Assembly (NCBI GenBank): GCA_019745775.1
Contig: JAIESR010000030.1
Span: 1-64,000 of the forward strand
DNA from: Xanthobacteraceae bacterium
Lineage (GTDB): Bacteria > Pseudomonadota > Alphaproteobacteria > Rhizobiales > Xanthobacteraceae
Direction: 5' to 3'
Length of the DNA: 64,000 bases
Every line of letters begins with the position of its first letter. The stretch's first letter is position 1. A program made the translations under genes and the position numbers. Below are positions 46,785 through 55,457 of this stretch, piece after piece. The notes below the pieces were generated by a model, which did no database searches, had not been told where the DNA came from, and saw nothing but the letters and a program-made list of their open reading frames with translations.

Positions 46785-47579
46785 TCATGCGACCGCCGGA
46801 AACAGCCCGTTCTTCTTCAGAAACTCAATCATGTAGCGATCAAACAGCCACGGCTGCTCGATCATGCAGGCATGGCCGGCGCCGTAGAGTATCTTCAACT
46901 CGCAGCCGGGGATGCGCGCCTTGAGCGCCGCCGCGCGCGGATGCGAGCCGTCCTCGCTGCCGGTCAGGATGATGGCGGGGCAGGCGATGCGGGAGTGGAT
47001 ATCCTCCGCCTCCGGCATGCCCAGCGCTTCGAACTGGTGAACGATCGATGGCACGTCGCAATGCGGGTTGCGCTCGGCGAACATGTCGGCGAAGAAGTGC
47101 GCCATCGGCGTCGCGCGGAAGGCCGGGCTCAAATCCTCGAACGTGTAGCCCCAGCGATAGTCGACCCCCAGCTCCCGATAGCGCGCGATGCGGTGCTTGG
47201 TGAATTCGCGGCCGGGATTGTAGCCGGTGCCGGAGAGCACCAGCGCGGCGGTGCGCTTCGGCTGCTGGTGATGCATATAGGGCATGAGCGCCGATCCGAC
47301 CGAGCATCCGACCAGGATGGCCGGCTCGCCTGGCGCTATTTCATCGATCGCTTCCCAGCACGCCTGCGCGATGTCGTCCATGGTGAGGCCGGGTTGCGCT
47401 TTCGGCGATCGGCCGTAGCCGGGAATATCGATGGCGATGCAGCGATACCAGGTGGACAAGTGCGCCATCTGGAAGATCCAGCAGGACTGATCCATCGGAT
47501 TAGGATGCACGAAGGCAATCACCGGCCCGGTCCGGCCCATTCGCTCGTAGTACAACGGCCCGTCGATGCGATCAGCCAT
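46785..47579 (-). CDS. Alpha/beta hydrolase, enol-lactonase/esterase type
   Basis: The 264-residue protein has the hydrolase fold with VHPNPMDQSCWIFQM as oxyanion segment, the nucleophile in VGCSVGSA, the acid in LTGSEDGSH and the base in GAGHACM. IDIPGYGRSPKA is typical of C-C hydrolases and 3-oxoadipate enol-lactonase relatives, so an aromatic or lactone substrate is possible. It is between the POT transporter (31 bp upstream) and a Bug receptor gene on the same strand, forming a likely uptake and breakdown unit. Confidence 0.83.
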   Translation of the reverse strand: MADRIDGPLYYERMGRTGPVIAFVHPNPMDQSCWIFQMAHLSTWYRCIAIDIPGYGRSPKAQPGLTMDDIAQACWEAIDEIAPGEPAILVGCSVGSALMPYMHHQQPKRTAALVLSGTGYNPGREFTKHRIARYRELGVDYRWGYTFEDLSPAFRATPMAHFFADMFAERNPHCDVPSIVHQFEALGMPEAEDIHSRIACPAIILTGSEDGSHPRAAALKARIPGCELKILYGAGHACMIEQPWLFDRYMIEFLKKNGLFPAVA

Positions 47580-47610
47580 GGTGCGACTTTCCCCTGTTTA
47601 CCCCGTCAGA

Positions 47611-48990
47611 CTACTGCCCCAGCGCCGCCCGCAGCGGCCGGTTGAACATCAGGATGACGAGGCCGGCGACCGCGGAGACACCCGCGATCATCAGGAAGAA
47701 CGCCGACTTGTCCATCACGCTCCAGAAGCTGCCGAGCCAGCCGCCGATCAGGTTGCCGAAGAAGCTGGTCAGGAACCATACGCCCATCATCGTCGAGACG
47801 ACGCGGCCGGGCGAGACCTTCGACACCAGCGAAAGGCCGATCGGCGAGAGAAATAGCTCGCCCAGCGTGATGACGACGAAATAGGCGATAAGCCACAGCC
47901 AGCTCGCCTGCGGGGCGCCGCCCGCCTGCCAGACCGCGCCAACCATGATGAGGTTGGCGAACGTGACGCCGAAGCAGCCGATTGCCATCTTGGTCACCGT
48001 CGACGGCTCGGTCCCGCGTGCGGCCTGGCGCGCCCACAGCATCAGGATGAGCGGCGTGAACAGAAAGATGAACAACGGATTGAACGACTGGAACCAGGTC
48101 ACCGGGATCTCGCCGCGCCAGATCAGCAGATTGATGTGGCGGTCGGTGTAATCGTCGGCCCACAGGGGAATGGTGTTGCCTTGCTGCTCGTAGGTTGCCC
48201 AGAACAGGCTTACCGGAATGAGCAGGACGATGAGCGCCACAATGGCGCGCCAGTCGCCGCGTCCGAGCGGCCGGCGCTCGGCGCCTGACGTCTCCGCCCG
48301 GGCACGTTCGTCGGCTGGCAACGACGGTGCGGCGTAGAGATAGACCAGGAGCGCGATGACCATGCCGACGCCGGCAGCGGTGAAGCCGTAGTGCCACGCA
48401 ACCAATTCGCCCAGCGTTCCGCAGACGAGGGGGGCCAGGAGCGCGCCGAGATTGATGCCGACATAGAAGATCGAGTAGGCGCGGTCGCGGCGCGGATCGC
48501 CGCGTTCGTAGAGCGAGCCGATCTGCACCGTGATGTTGGGCTTGAACGCGCCGTTGCCGAAAATCAGGACCAGGAGCGCAATAAGAAACAGCGACTCGAA
48601 CGCCATCATGAAATGGCCGATCGCCATCAGCGAGGCGCCGAGCACGACGGTGCGGCGCTGGCCGAGCACGCGGTCGGCCAGCATCCCGCCGAACAGCGGC
48701 GTGAGGTACACCAGCGCGGTGTAGAGGCCGTAGATATGCGAAGAGAACGGCTGCACGCCAAGCGGGCCGAAGATCGATTCGTAGAAGCGGCGCAGCGCGG
48801 CAAGCCCGAGTACATTGTCCGCGTTCTCGGGCAGCAGCACGAACTTGGTCATGTAGAGGACAAGCAGCGCGCGCATCCCGTAGTACGAGAAGCGCTCCCA
48901 CATCTCGGTGGTGAACAGGAATGTGAGGCCGCGCGGATGCCCGAAAAGCTGGTCCTGGTCGGCCGGTCGGTGCGTCTCGGAGATCGCCAT
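47611..48990 (-). CDS. POT/PTR-family proton-coupled peptide transporter
   Basis: The 459-residue inner-membrane protein has about 12-14 hydrophobic segments. The family signature EMWERFSYYGMRALLVLYM is at residues 29-47 and holds the ExxERFxYY motif essential for proton coupling. The second signature region FYVGINLGALLAPLVCG is also intact. Such carriers bring in di- and tripeptides or, more rarely, nitrate or other amide compounds. It ends 31 bp before the alpha/beta hydrolase start, and its start lies 36 bp after a Bug receptor gene on the same strand. Confidence 0.9.
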   Translation of the reverse strand: MAISETHRPADQDQLFGHPRGLTFLFTTEMWERFSYYGMRALLVLYMTKFVLLPENADNVLGLAALRRFYESIFGPLGVQPFSSHIYGLYTALVYLTPLFGGMLADRVLGQRRTVVLGASLMAIGHFMMAFESLFLIALLVLIFGNGAFKPNITVQIGSLYERGDPRRDRAYSIFYVGINLGALLAPLVCGTLGELVAWHYGFTAAGVGMVIALLVYLYAAPSLPADERARAETSGAERRPLGRGDWRAIVALIVLLIPVSLFWATYEQQGNTIPLWADDYTDRHINLLIWRGEIPVTWFQSFNPLFIFLFTPLILMLWARQAARGTEPSTVTKMAIGCFGVTFANLIMVGAVWQAGGAPQASWLWLIAYFVVITLGELFLSPIGLSLVSKVSPGRVVSTMMGVWFLTSFFGNLIGGWLGSFWSVMDKSAFFLMIAGVSAVAGLVILMFNRPLRAALGQ

Positions 48991-49026
48991 CGCGCTTTCT
49001 GTAGGAAGGTGCCGTTTGCCGTTGGA

Positions 49027-50073
49027 TTAGCGGCCGATCGCCGCCTTGGCCTTTTCGATCACGGATTTCGGATAATTGGCAAATTCGGCAAGCAAGCGGC
49101 CGACGTCGTCCGCGGTGGCGATATCGATATCGAGGTTGAATTTCTTCGCGTCCGCCAGGAATTCCGGATCGTTCATGGTGGCCAGAAACGCCGTGCGCAG
49201 CGCCGCGAGGCGTTCCTTGGCGACGTTCGGGGAGGCGGCGAACGGCCGGCCCAGGATGGTCTGCTTGAAATGGAATTCCAGCACCTTGCGGTCGTCGTCC
49301 GCCTTGACGAAATCGAACACGTTGTCGACCGCCCCGAACTCGTTCGAGACCTTCGGCCCCATCTGGAGGAACAGCTTGAGGCGGCCGGCTTTCACGTCCG
49401 GCAACCACTGCGCCTTGATCGAGGAGGCGAACAGGCCGCAGGCGCCGTGCACCTCGCCGCGCTGCATCGCCAGGTTGACCTGCTTCTGCCCTTCGTAGCC
49501 GGAAATGACGCGGATGTTGGCGCCAAGCACGTTCTTCAAAACCAGCGGATGCTGGTGGCTGATCGCCGCCGGTCCGGCGGAGCCGAAAATCAGCTCCTTG
49601 CCGCCCGGTTTGAGCAGTTCGGGGAAGGTCGTCGGCAGGCCCGGCGCCAGCCACACGCCGCAGAACGAGATGTCCTGGTTCATGCTGCCGATCCAACCGA
49701 ACTTGGTTGGTTCGAACTTGGCCTGGTCGTTGCCCATCATCGGCTCGACTACGGTCGACGCCGCCACCAGCGCGATGTCGATCGGATCGCGGGCGGTGAG
49801 GTTGTAGACATAGTTTGCAGCGCGCAGCGACCCGGCGCCCGGCATGTTCTTCGCCACCACGTTCGGATTGCCGGGAATGAAGCGCCCGTAGTGCCGCGCC
49901 AGCGCCCGCCCATAGGTGTCGTAGCCGCCGCCCGGCCCATAGCCGATCTGGATCGAGATCGTCTCGCCGCGGAAATCGGGCTGGGCAGCAGCGGGTGCGA
50001 CATCAAGCGGCAGCGCCGCCGCGCCGAACAATGCGCAAAGCAGGGGACTGAGGGTGCGGCTGGCGAAGGTCAT
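49027..50073 (-). CDS. Bug-like periplasmic receptor, divergent subfamily (4 of 6)
   Basis: This 348-residue exported protein has a signal peptide ending near APAAAQP. It differs from classic Bug receptors: the first lobe reads IGYGPGGGYDTYGRALARHYG and then IPGNPNVVAKNMPGAGSLRAANY instead of VVENRPGG. This second type is shared with the protein at 54216-55304. It is probably the first gene of the unit with the POT carrier and hydrolase, and is divergent from the next Bug gene across 118 bp. Confidence 0.83.
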   Translation of the reverse strand: MTFASRTLSPLLCALFGAAALPLDVAPAAAQPDFRGETISIQIGYGPGGGYDTYGRALARHYGRFIPGNPNVVAKNMPGAGSLRAANYVYNLTARDPIDIALVAASTVVEPMMGNDQAKFEPTKFGWIGSMNQDISFCGVWLAPGLPTTFPELLKPGGKELIFGSAGPAAISHQHPLVLKNVLGANIRVISGYEGQKQVNLAMQRGEVHGACGLFASSIKAQWLPDVKAGRLKLFLQMGPKVSNEFGAVDNVFDFVKADDDRKVLEFHFKQTILGRPFAASPNVAKERLAALRTAFLATMNDPEFLADAKKFNLDIDIATADDVGRLLAEFANYPKSVIEKAKAAIGR

Positions 50074-50191
50074 GGCAGCGTCCGTCAGGTGAGGTCGGAT
50101 TCGATGCTATCCGCATTTCAAGGGCGCTGGTAGACTTCGATGAATTGCCGTTACGCGACCCAAGAACGCAGGTTGGAGGAAGGAAACGTCC

Positions 50192-51184
50192 ATGCAATCC
50201 ATTGGTTTTTTCCATAGGCTCATCGGCGCCGCCGTTGCGCTCGCCGTCATCGCCGGCGTTGCCCCCGCGCAGGCGCAGGATGACGCCGCCAACTATCCCA
50301 ACAAGCCGATCCGGGTGATCGTCCCGTTCGCCGCCGGCGGCGGCAACGACATCTTCGCGCGACTGGTCGGCCACAAGCTCAGCGAGATTCTCGGCCAGCA
50401 GCTGGTGATCGAGAACCGGCCCGCGGCCGGCGGCCGCCCGGCGGCGGAGTACGTCTCCAATCAGCCGGCCGATGGCTATACGCTGTTCGTCGGCGCCAGC
50501 GGCGTGATGTCGATCGCATCGGCGGTGTTCCCGAAGCTCGCCTACCATCCGACCAAGAGCTTCATCCCGCTGTCGATGATCGCGAATTTCCCGTTGATCC
50601 TGGTGAGCCCGGTCGAGAACCCGTCGAAGACGGTGATGGAGCTCGTCGCTTTCGCGAAGGCCAATCCCGACAAGGCGAACTACGGCACCACGTCGCCGGC
50701 GTTCACGATCTCGACCGAGCTCCTGAAGCTGAAGACCGGCATGCCCGGCGTGGCGATCCCGCTGAAGTCGAGCAACGAGATGATCCTGTGCGTGATGCAG
50801 CAGCAGTGTCTGCTGTCGATCTCGGACGGACCGCCTGCGATTCCGCAGATCAACGCCGGCAAGGTGCGCGCGCTCGCGGTCACCGGCGCCGAACGCTCGC
50901 CGCAGCTTCCGAACGTGCCGAGCATGGCGGAGTCGGGCCTGCCCGAGGTCAACACCAAGCTGTGGTCGGGCTTCTTTGCGCCGGCCAAGACCCCGCCCGC
51001 GATCGCGGCCAAGCTCGAAGCCGCGCTGCGCAAGGCGATCACCGATCCGGGCGTCTCGGCGAAGCTGCGCGAAATGGCGGTGACGCCGGGCGGCACCGCC
51101 TCGGCCGACTTCCGCAAGATGATCGACGCCGACATCCAGAGCTATGTCGAGGTAGTCAAGGCGGCGAATTTGAAATTCGAGTAG
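50192..51184 (+). CDS. Bug/TctC-family periplasmic solute receptor (5 of 6)
   Basis: The 330-residue protein has a signal peptide ending at PAQAQD and starts at ATG 50192 after GGAGGAAGG. Classic marks are YPNKPIRVIVPFAAGGGNDIFAR, LVIENRPAAGG, INAGKVRALAVTGAERS and VPSMAESGLPEV. The pocket loop CVMQQQCLLSISDGPPAI has two cysteines that could form a disulfide, unlike the other receptors here. It is a single-gene unit, and its last codon abuts a palindromic element. Confidence 0.88.
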   Translation: MQSIGFFHRLIGAAVALAVIAGVAPAQAQDDAANYPNKPIRVIVPFAAGGGNDIFARLVGHKLSEILGQQLVIENRPAAGGRPAAEYVSNQPADGYTLFVGASGVMSIASAVFPKLAYHPTKSFIPLSMIANFPLILVSPVENPSKTVMELVAFAKANPDKANYGTTSPAFTISTELLKLKTGMPGVAIPLKSSNEMILCVMQQQCLLSISDGPPAIPQINAGKVRALAVTGAERSPQLPNVPSMAESGLPEVNTKLWSGFFAPAKTPPAIAAKLEAALRKAITDPGVSAKLREMAVTPGGTASADFRKMIDADIQSYVEVVKAANLKFE

Positions 51185-51337
51185 GTTGGGTTAGCGCGGC
51201 CACAATCCATCGTGGGCTGAGGTCTGTGCGCCGCGCGTAACCCAACGCATTAGTCTATGCACATCCCTCGTTGGGTTACGCGCGGCTCCACCACCGTGCT
51301 CCACCGGAGACGGCCGGGCCGCGGTAACCCAACCTAC
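51181..51337. repeat. 157-bp nested palindromic element
   Basis: The outer arms GTAGGTTGGGTTA (51181) and TAACCCAACCTAC (ending 51337) enclose a second perfect 18-bp inverted repeat, GCCGCGCGTAACCCAACG (51230-51247) and its complement (51269-51286). All four arms share the core GTTGGGTTA in alternating orientation, which is like REP/BIME or MITE elements. The element begins in the last codons of the Bug gene, supplying its stop, and ends 8 bp before the next, convergent gene. Confidence 0.9.
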
Positions 51338-51344
51338 GATCACC

Positions 51345-52988
51345 TTAATCCAGCGGCTCGAGCTTGATCAGCGCCGCGCCGTGGTTGTTGCCGACCCAGA
51401 ATGTCGGCGGCGTGGTGCTGTTGTCGACGAACACGCGGCGGATATTGGTCGCGTGCGGCAGCGGATACTCGGTGACCTCGTTGCTCTTGGTCGAGATGCG
51501 CACGATCCGGTCGGCGTTCATGCCGCCGGTCCAGATATTGCCGAGCCGGTCCTGGGTCACGTCATAGGGTGCAAAGAACTGCCCCGGTATTTGCCATTCC
51601 TTGAACTGCTTGCTCTTGGTGTCGAACACGCCGACGCGCTCGCCGTTGAACTCCGCGAACCAGACCCGGCCCTGGTCGTCGATGCGGCCGCGCCGCGGCC
51701 GCGAGTTACGCGTCGGGGTCTGGTAGAGCGTGACCTCGCCGCTCGCGGCGTCGATCGTGCCGACATGGTCGCCGCCGAAATTGAGGAACCAGACGTTGTT
51801 CTGCTTGTCGGAGAACACGCCGTAAGGCGAGCTGCGCGGCATGATCTTGAACGGCTCGAACAGCTCGGTGCGGCCGCTGGTCATATCCATGCGATAGATG
51901 CCGCGTCGCGCGGGATCCTGCAGCCAGATGCGGTTGTCGACCGTCCAGTTCTGGACGCCCACCATCGCCTGCTGGGAATCGTCCTTGAGCAGATGCGGCG
52001 GCAGCTGGACCATCTGGAATTTTTCGGTCTTGCGGTCGAACTTGGCCGCGCCGGCCTGGAACATCAGCCCGAGCCAGAGATTGCCCTGCGGGTCGGCTTG
52101 CAAATCGAGCGCGCCGGTCGGCCAGCCCTCCCGCTGGAGCGGCACCGGGTAGGCCTTGTGCGTCAGCGTCCTGGTATCGAAGCGGCCGAGGATCTGCCCC
52201 GAGAAGTCGCTGTGCCAGACGATACCGTCACTGTCGACGATCACGTCGTGCGGCTGGATGGTCGGATCGGGCAGGTCGTATTCGGTGATGACCACGCGCG
52301 TGCCGGAGCCCTTCACGCGGGCGACCGGCTTGGGCTGCCAGGTAAAGTCGCCTGCGCTTCGATTGATGCTGGCGAGATAGGCCGCAACCTCGTCGATGTT
52401 GGGCACGAAGCGATCCATGTCGCGCGCTTCCTTGCGCACCTGCGGCTTCAGATGGAAGCTGTTGTTGGAATAGGTCGCCATCCTGGTAATGACGTCCTTC
52501 CAGGCGGCGGCGTCGTGCTTGTTGTCGATGACGCGCTCGAGCGTATGGCAATTGACGCAGCGCGACAGGATGTTCTTTTGCCGCTCGGTGCCCGGGACGC
52601 TGGTGATCCATTCCAGGTTGGTGAGCTGTGCCGCGATGTTCCTGGTCTTGACGAGCTTGAGGTCAAGGTTGAGCGGTGCGCCTGCGAGCGTCACCATCGA
52701 CGGGCCCGTAAGGTCGTAACCGGTTGCGCGGATGCTGAGGGCGTACTCACCCGGTCCGAGCTTTGCGGCGGGGAAGCTGAACTCGCCCTTGGCGTTGCTG
52801 ACGACGCTGACGGTGACGATGCCTTTCTTGGCGCGGATGACAACGCCCTCCATCGGCCCTTCTTCGGCCGAGGAGACTTTGCCGGTCAGTGTCGCCGGCG
52901 CGGCGGTCTGGGCGTGCGATGAAATACCGGTGTGGCTGACGACCAGGAAAAAAGCGGCTGCGAACAGCCAAGCTGTCCTTGCAAGCAT
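51345..52988 (-). CDS. Three-domain exported protein: carboxypeptidase-regulatory domain, cytochrome c, Vgb-like propeller
   Basis: The start is ATG 52988 with GGGAGG upstream (547 residues). A signal peptide (about 1-27) is followed by a carboxypeptidase-regulatory beta-sandwich (about 33-112, LTGKVSSAEEGPMEGVVIRAKKG in part). A cytochrome c-like segment with one heme site CVNCH (C144, C147, H148) follows. Residues about 220-547 form a streptogramin-lyase-like (Vgb) propeller with repeats such as IVWHSDFSGQILGRFD. I know similar architecture in soil alphaproteobacteria but no proven function. A periplasmic redox enzyme is a fair guess. Confidence 0.8.
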   Translation of the reverse strand: MLARTAWLFAAAFFLVVSHTGISSHAQTAAPATLTGKVSSAEEGPMEGVVIRAKKGIVTVSVVSNAKGEFSFPAAKLGPGEYALSIRATGYDLTGPSMVTLAGAPLNLDLKLVKTRNIAAQLTNLEWITSVPGTERQKNILSRCVNCHTLERVIDNKHDAAAWKDVITRMATYSNNSFHLKPQVRKEARDMDRFVPNIDEVAAYLASINRSAGDFTWQPKPVARVKGSGTRVVITEYDLPDPTIQPHDVIVDSDGIVWHSDFSGQILGRFDTRTLTHKAYPVPLQREGWPTGALDLQADPQGNLWLGLMFQAGAAKFDRKTEKFQMVQLPPHLLKDDSQQAMVGVQNWTVDNRIWLQDPARRGIYRMDMTSGRTELFEPFKIMPRSSPYGVFSDKQNNVWFLNFGGDHVGTIDAASGEVTLYQTPTRNSRPRRGRIDDQGRVWFAEFNGERVGVFDTKSKQFKEWQIPGQFFAPYDVTQDRLGNIWTGGMNADRIVRISTKSNEVTEYPLPHATNIRRVFVDNSTTPPTFWVGNNHGAALIKLEPLD

Positions 52989-53118
52989 CAATACCTCCCT
53001 GACGATCCTCCGGCCGCCGTCGTTGCGGGACCGAGGGCGAACGGGTTGGCCCGTCCGCGATTCCGGGAAGCTTACTCCTCCTCCGGCGCCGGCGAAAGCG
53101 GGATGCTTCAGCGGCACG

Positions 53119-54195
53119 TCAGCGCTTGCGGCTGATATTGTGCTCGGTGTTGAAGCAGAGCGGCTCACGATAGCCCCGCGACGCCGTGACGATATTCGGG
53201 TTCTCGTCCTTCACCGCCTGGAACAGCGGCTCGGTCGCGCGCCAGAGGTTGTTATAGGCGGCGTCGTGGTGCGCCGGAATGTAGACGTCGGGCTTATAGG
53301 TGCGCACATGCTCCAGTGCGCGCGGGACGGTTTCGGTGTTGAGATAGGACGCCGATACCGCAACCAGCGCGACGTCGACGCGGCCGCCTGCGCGCTCCAT
53401 GGCGGACTTCTCGAAATCGGTGACGGCGCCGCCTGAGTCGCGATACATGATGCGGAAACCGTCATCGAGGGTGATGAGATAGGCAAGCGTTCCTTCAGTC
53501 ACCACACGCGGGTCCTGCACGCCGCGCGAGCGGATGATGGCTAGTTCTGCAAGCTGTTCCTCGGTCGGTTTCGGCGCGGTCGCGCGCAGGGCGCCGCCGA
53601 ACGCGTCCACCAGGGTCTTGGGCGGCTCGCCGTGTCGGCCGAGGATCGGCTCGACCTTGAACGGCCCGAAATCCATCACGACGCTTTCCCGGCCGCTCGC
53701 GGTACGGAGCTTCTGCGGATCGACCTTCTGCGAAAGCAGCTTGGCGGTGGTCAGCGGCGCGCCGACGATGGTGGCGCCGGTGCGGATGCCGACCGACGCA
53801 GCATCCGACATGTGATCGTGATGGCCGTGCCCGATCAGGATGACGTTCGCGCGCGTGACGTCGTCCGCCTTGAAGCCGAGTGGCGGGTACAGGCTGCCGC
53901 GATCGAAATAGGCGTCGAGCAGCATGATCTGCCCTTTATAGGACAGCTCGAAATTGGCGAAACCGGTCCAGCGGATCGCCAGTGTCGACGGGCTTGCGGG
54001 CAGGGCGCCGCCTGTCGAGGCAAGCGTCGATGTGTGGCAAGCCGGATCGCGCGGCTGGCCCGCGAAGGCGGCATCGGCTTCGATGGCGGGCATGCGCTCC
54101 GCGCGCGGGTCGTTGAAGGGGCGCGCCTGTGCAGGGCTCGCAAGCGTGGCCAGAAGCCCGGTCAGCGCAATGGTCGTCGTTACTGCAGGTTTCAT
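53119..54195 (-). CDS. Exported metallo-beta-lactamase-fold hydrolase (UlaG-like)
   Basis: The start is ATG 54195 (358 residues); the longer ORF to 54492 has no site. The signal peptide ends near SPAQARP. The zinc motif HGHHDH is in ILIGHGHHDHMSD, with the substrate-side Asp in IMYRDSGG and a final His in IPAHHDAAY, so the metal site looks complete. The pattern is that of UlaG-type lactonases rather than true beta-lactamases. It lies 20 bp downstream of a Bug receptor gene on the same strand, so the two may form one unit. Confidence 0.83.
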   Translation of the reverse strand: MKPAVTTTIALTGLLATLASPAQARPFNDPRAERMPAIEADAAFAGQPRDPACHTSTLASTGGALPASPSTLAIRWTGFANFELSYKGQIMLLDAYFDRGSLYPPLGFKADDVTRANVILIGHGHHDHMSDAASVGIRTGATIVGAPLTTAKLLSQKVDPQKLRTASGRESVVMDFGPFKVEPILGRHGEPPKTLVDAFGGALRATAPKPTEEQLAELAIIRSRGVQDPRVVTEGTLAYLITLDDGFRIMYRDSGGAVTDFEKSAMERAGGRVDVALVAVSASYLNTETVPRALEHVRTYKPDVYIPAHHDAAYNNLWRATEPLFQAVKDENPNIVTASRGYREPLCFNTEHNISRKR

Positions 54196-54215
54196 CGATT
54201 GCTTCCTTGCGTGCG

Positions 54216-55304
54216 CTAGTTCTGAGGGGCCATGGCGGCGCGCAGCGTGTCCACGACCGTCGGCGACACCGCGGCGAGGTCGCGAATGACCGATTCGCCT
54301 CTCGGCACACCGACATAGCTGTAGGGAATGCCGTTGCGCTTGACGGACTCCGCTATGAAGTCCGGATCGTTGGTGGCGCGCTCGAATCCGAGCCGCAGCG
54401 CATCGAGCGCAGCGGTCGGCGTCTTGGGTGGCGCCAGCGCGACGAAGGCAAGCTCGCCGACCTGGTTGGTCAGCCAGTTGAACGCCTCCCAATCCTTGCC
54501 GCTCGGCATCTTGCCGTGGATTTCCTTGTAGAGATCGGGATACGCGGGCATCTCGGTGACGAGCTCGCTGCGCCGGTAGTTGCCGCTGGCATCGACCGGC
54601 ACGAGGTAGCTGATGCCGAGCCCCTGGCCGGACCTGATGAAGGCGGCGCTGCGGGTGCGAAAGGTGCCGATGCTGGTGTTGTGGAAATGCACTTCGCCAC
54701 GCTGCATGGCGAGGAAGATGTCGGCGCCCCCGCGATAGCCGACCACCGGCTTGTATTTGACGCCCAGCACCCGGAGCGAGAGCTGACCCAGCGTGCCGCT
54801 GAAATCGGAGTGGCTGAGCGCGCCGACAACGACCGTCTCGGCCTTCATAATGTCGGCAGGCGTCTTGGCGCCGCCAGGCACGGCATCGGCGCGCATGTAG
54901 TTGACGCGGATGTCGCCGATCGCGCCGACATAGTCGAACTGATCGTAGCGCGCCCGCATCGTCGGATCGCCGAGCGCCTGCGCCAGCGGATGGAAAGTGT
55001 TGAACAAGATGGTCAGGCCGTCGGGCGCGGCGCGCTCATAGGTGTGGTTGGCGGCGACCGAGCCGCCGGCGCCGGTCATGTTCTGCACCACCACGTTCGG
55101 ATTGCCGGGAATGTGCTTGCGCAGCTGCGCCGAAAATCCACGGATGAACACGTCGGCGGTGCCGCCGGCTTCGAGCCCGACAATGATCCGCAGCGTCTTG
55201 CCGGCAAAATAGTCCCCGCTCTGCGCGGCCGCCGGCGAGGGGAGCGCGAACATCGTGACGGCCAGTGCCAGGCCCGCGATCGGCGATGAAGGATCGAGCC
55301 GCAT
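54216..55304 (-). CDS. Bug-like periplasmic receptor, divergent subfamily (6 of 6)
   Basis: The start is ATG 55304 (362 residues), with a signal peptide ending at PAAAQSG. Like the receptor at 49027-50073, it has the IPGNPNVVVQNMTGAGGSVAANH form instead of VVENRPGG. The segment VKYKPVVGYRGGADIFLAMQRGEV is the pocket region. It is divergent from the amidohydrolase gene (153 bp away) and precedes the metallohydrolase by 20 bp. The genes around it suggest uptake of an amide- or lactone-containing acid. Confidence 0.84.
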   Translation of the reverse strand: MRLDPSSPIAGLALAVTMFALPSPAAAQSGDYFAGKTLRIIVGLEAGGTADVFIRGFSAQLRKHIPGNPNVVVQNMTGAGGSVAANHTYERAAPDGLTILFNTFHPLAQALGDPTMRARYDQFDYVGAIGDIRVNYMRADAVPGGAKTPADIMKAETVVVGALSHSDFSGTLGQLSLRVLGVKYKPVVGYRGGADIFLAMQRGEVHFHNTSIGTFRTRSAAFIRSGQGLGISYLVPVDASGNYRRSELVTEMPAYPDLYKEIHGKMPSGKDWEAFNWLTNQVGELAFVALAPPKTPTAALDALRLGFERATNDPDFIAESVKRNGIPYSYVGVPRGESVIRDLAAVSPTVVDTLRAAMAPQN

Positions 55305-55457
55305 GGTGTCCTCCCCGTAGCCTGTAGTCTTTTGCCGATCAGGATGTGGCATTTCCCGCCGCCCGGCAAGGATGGGACAAGCGATGCGGCCTGTGACAGA
55401 ATTGCCTCAGTGCCGACGGCGGCCTCTCCCGCCTCGCACGTTCAAGGGGACACCGTC

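Noticed and set aside
45681-47645. 654-codon plus-strand ORF spanning a Bug receptor and a hydrolase gene
   Set aside because: Two complete genes with signal peptide and catalytic motifs occupy the other strand.
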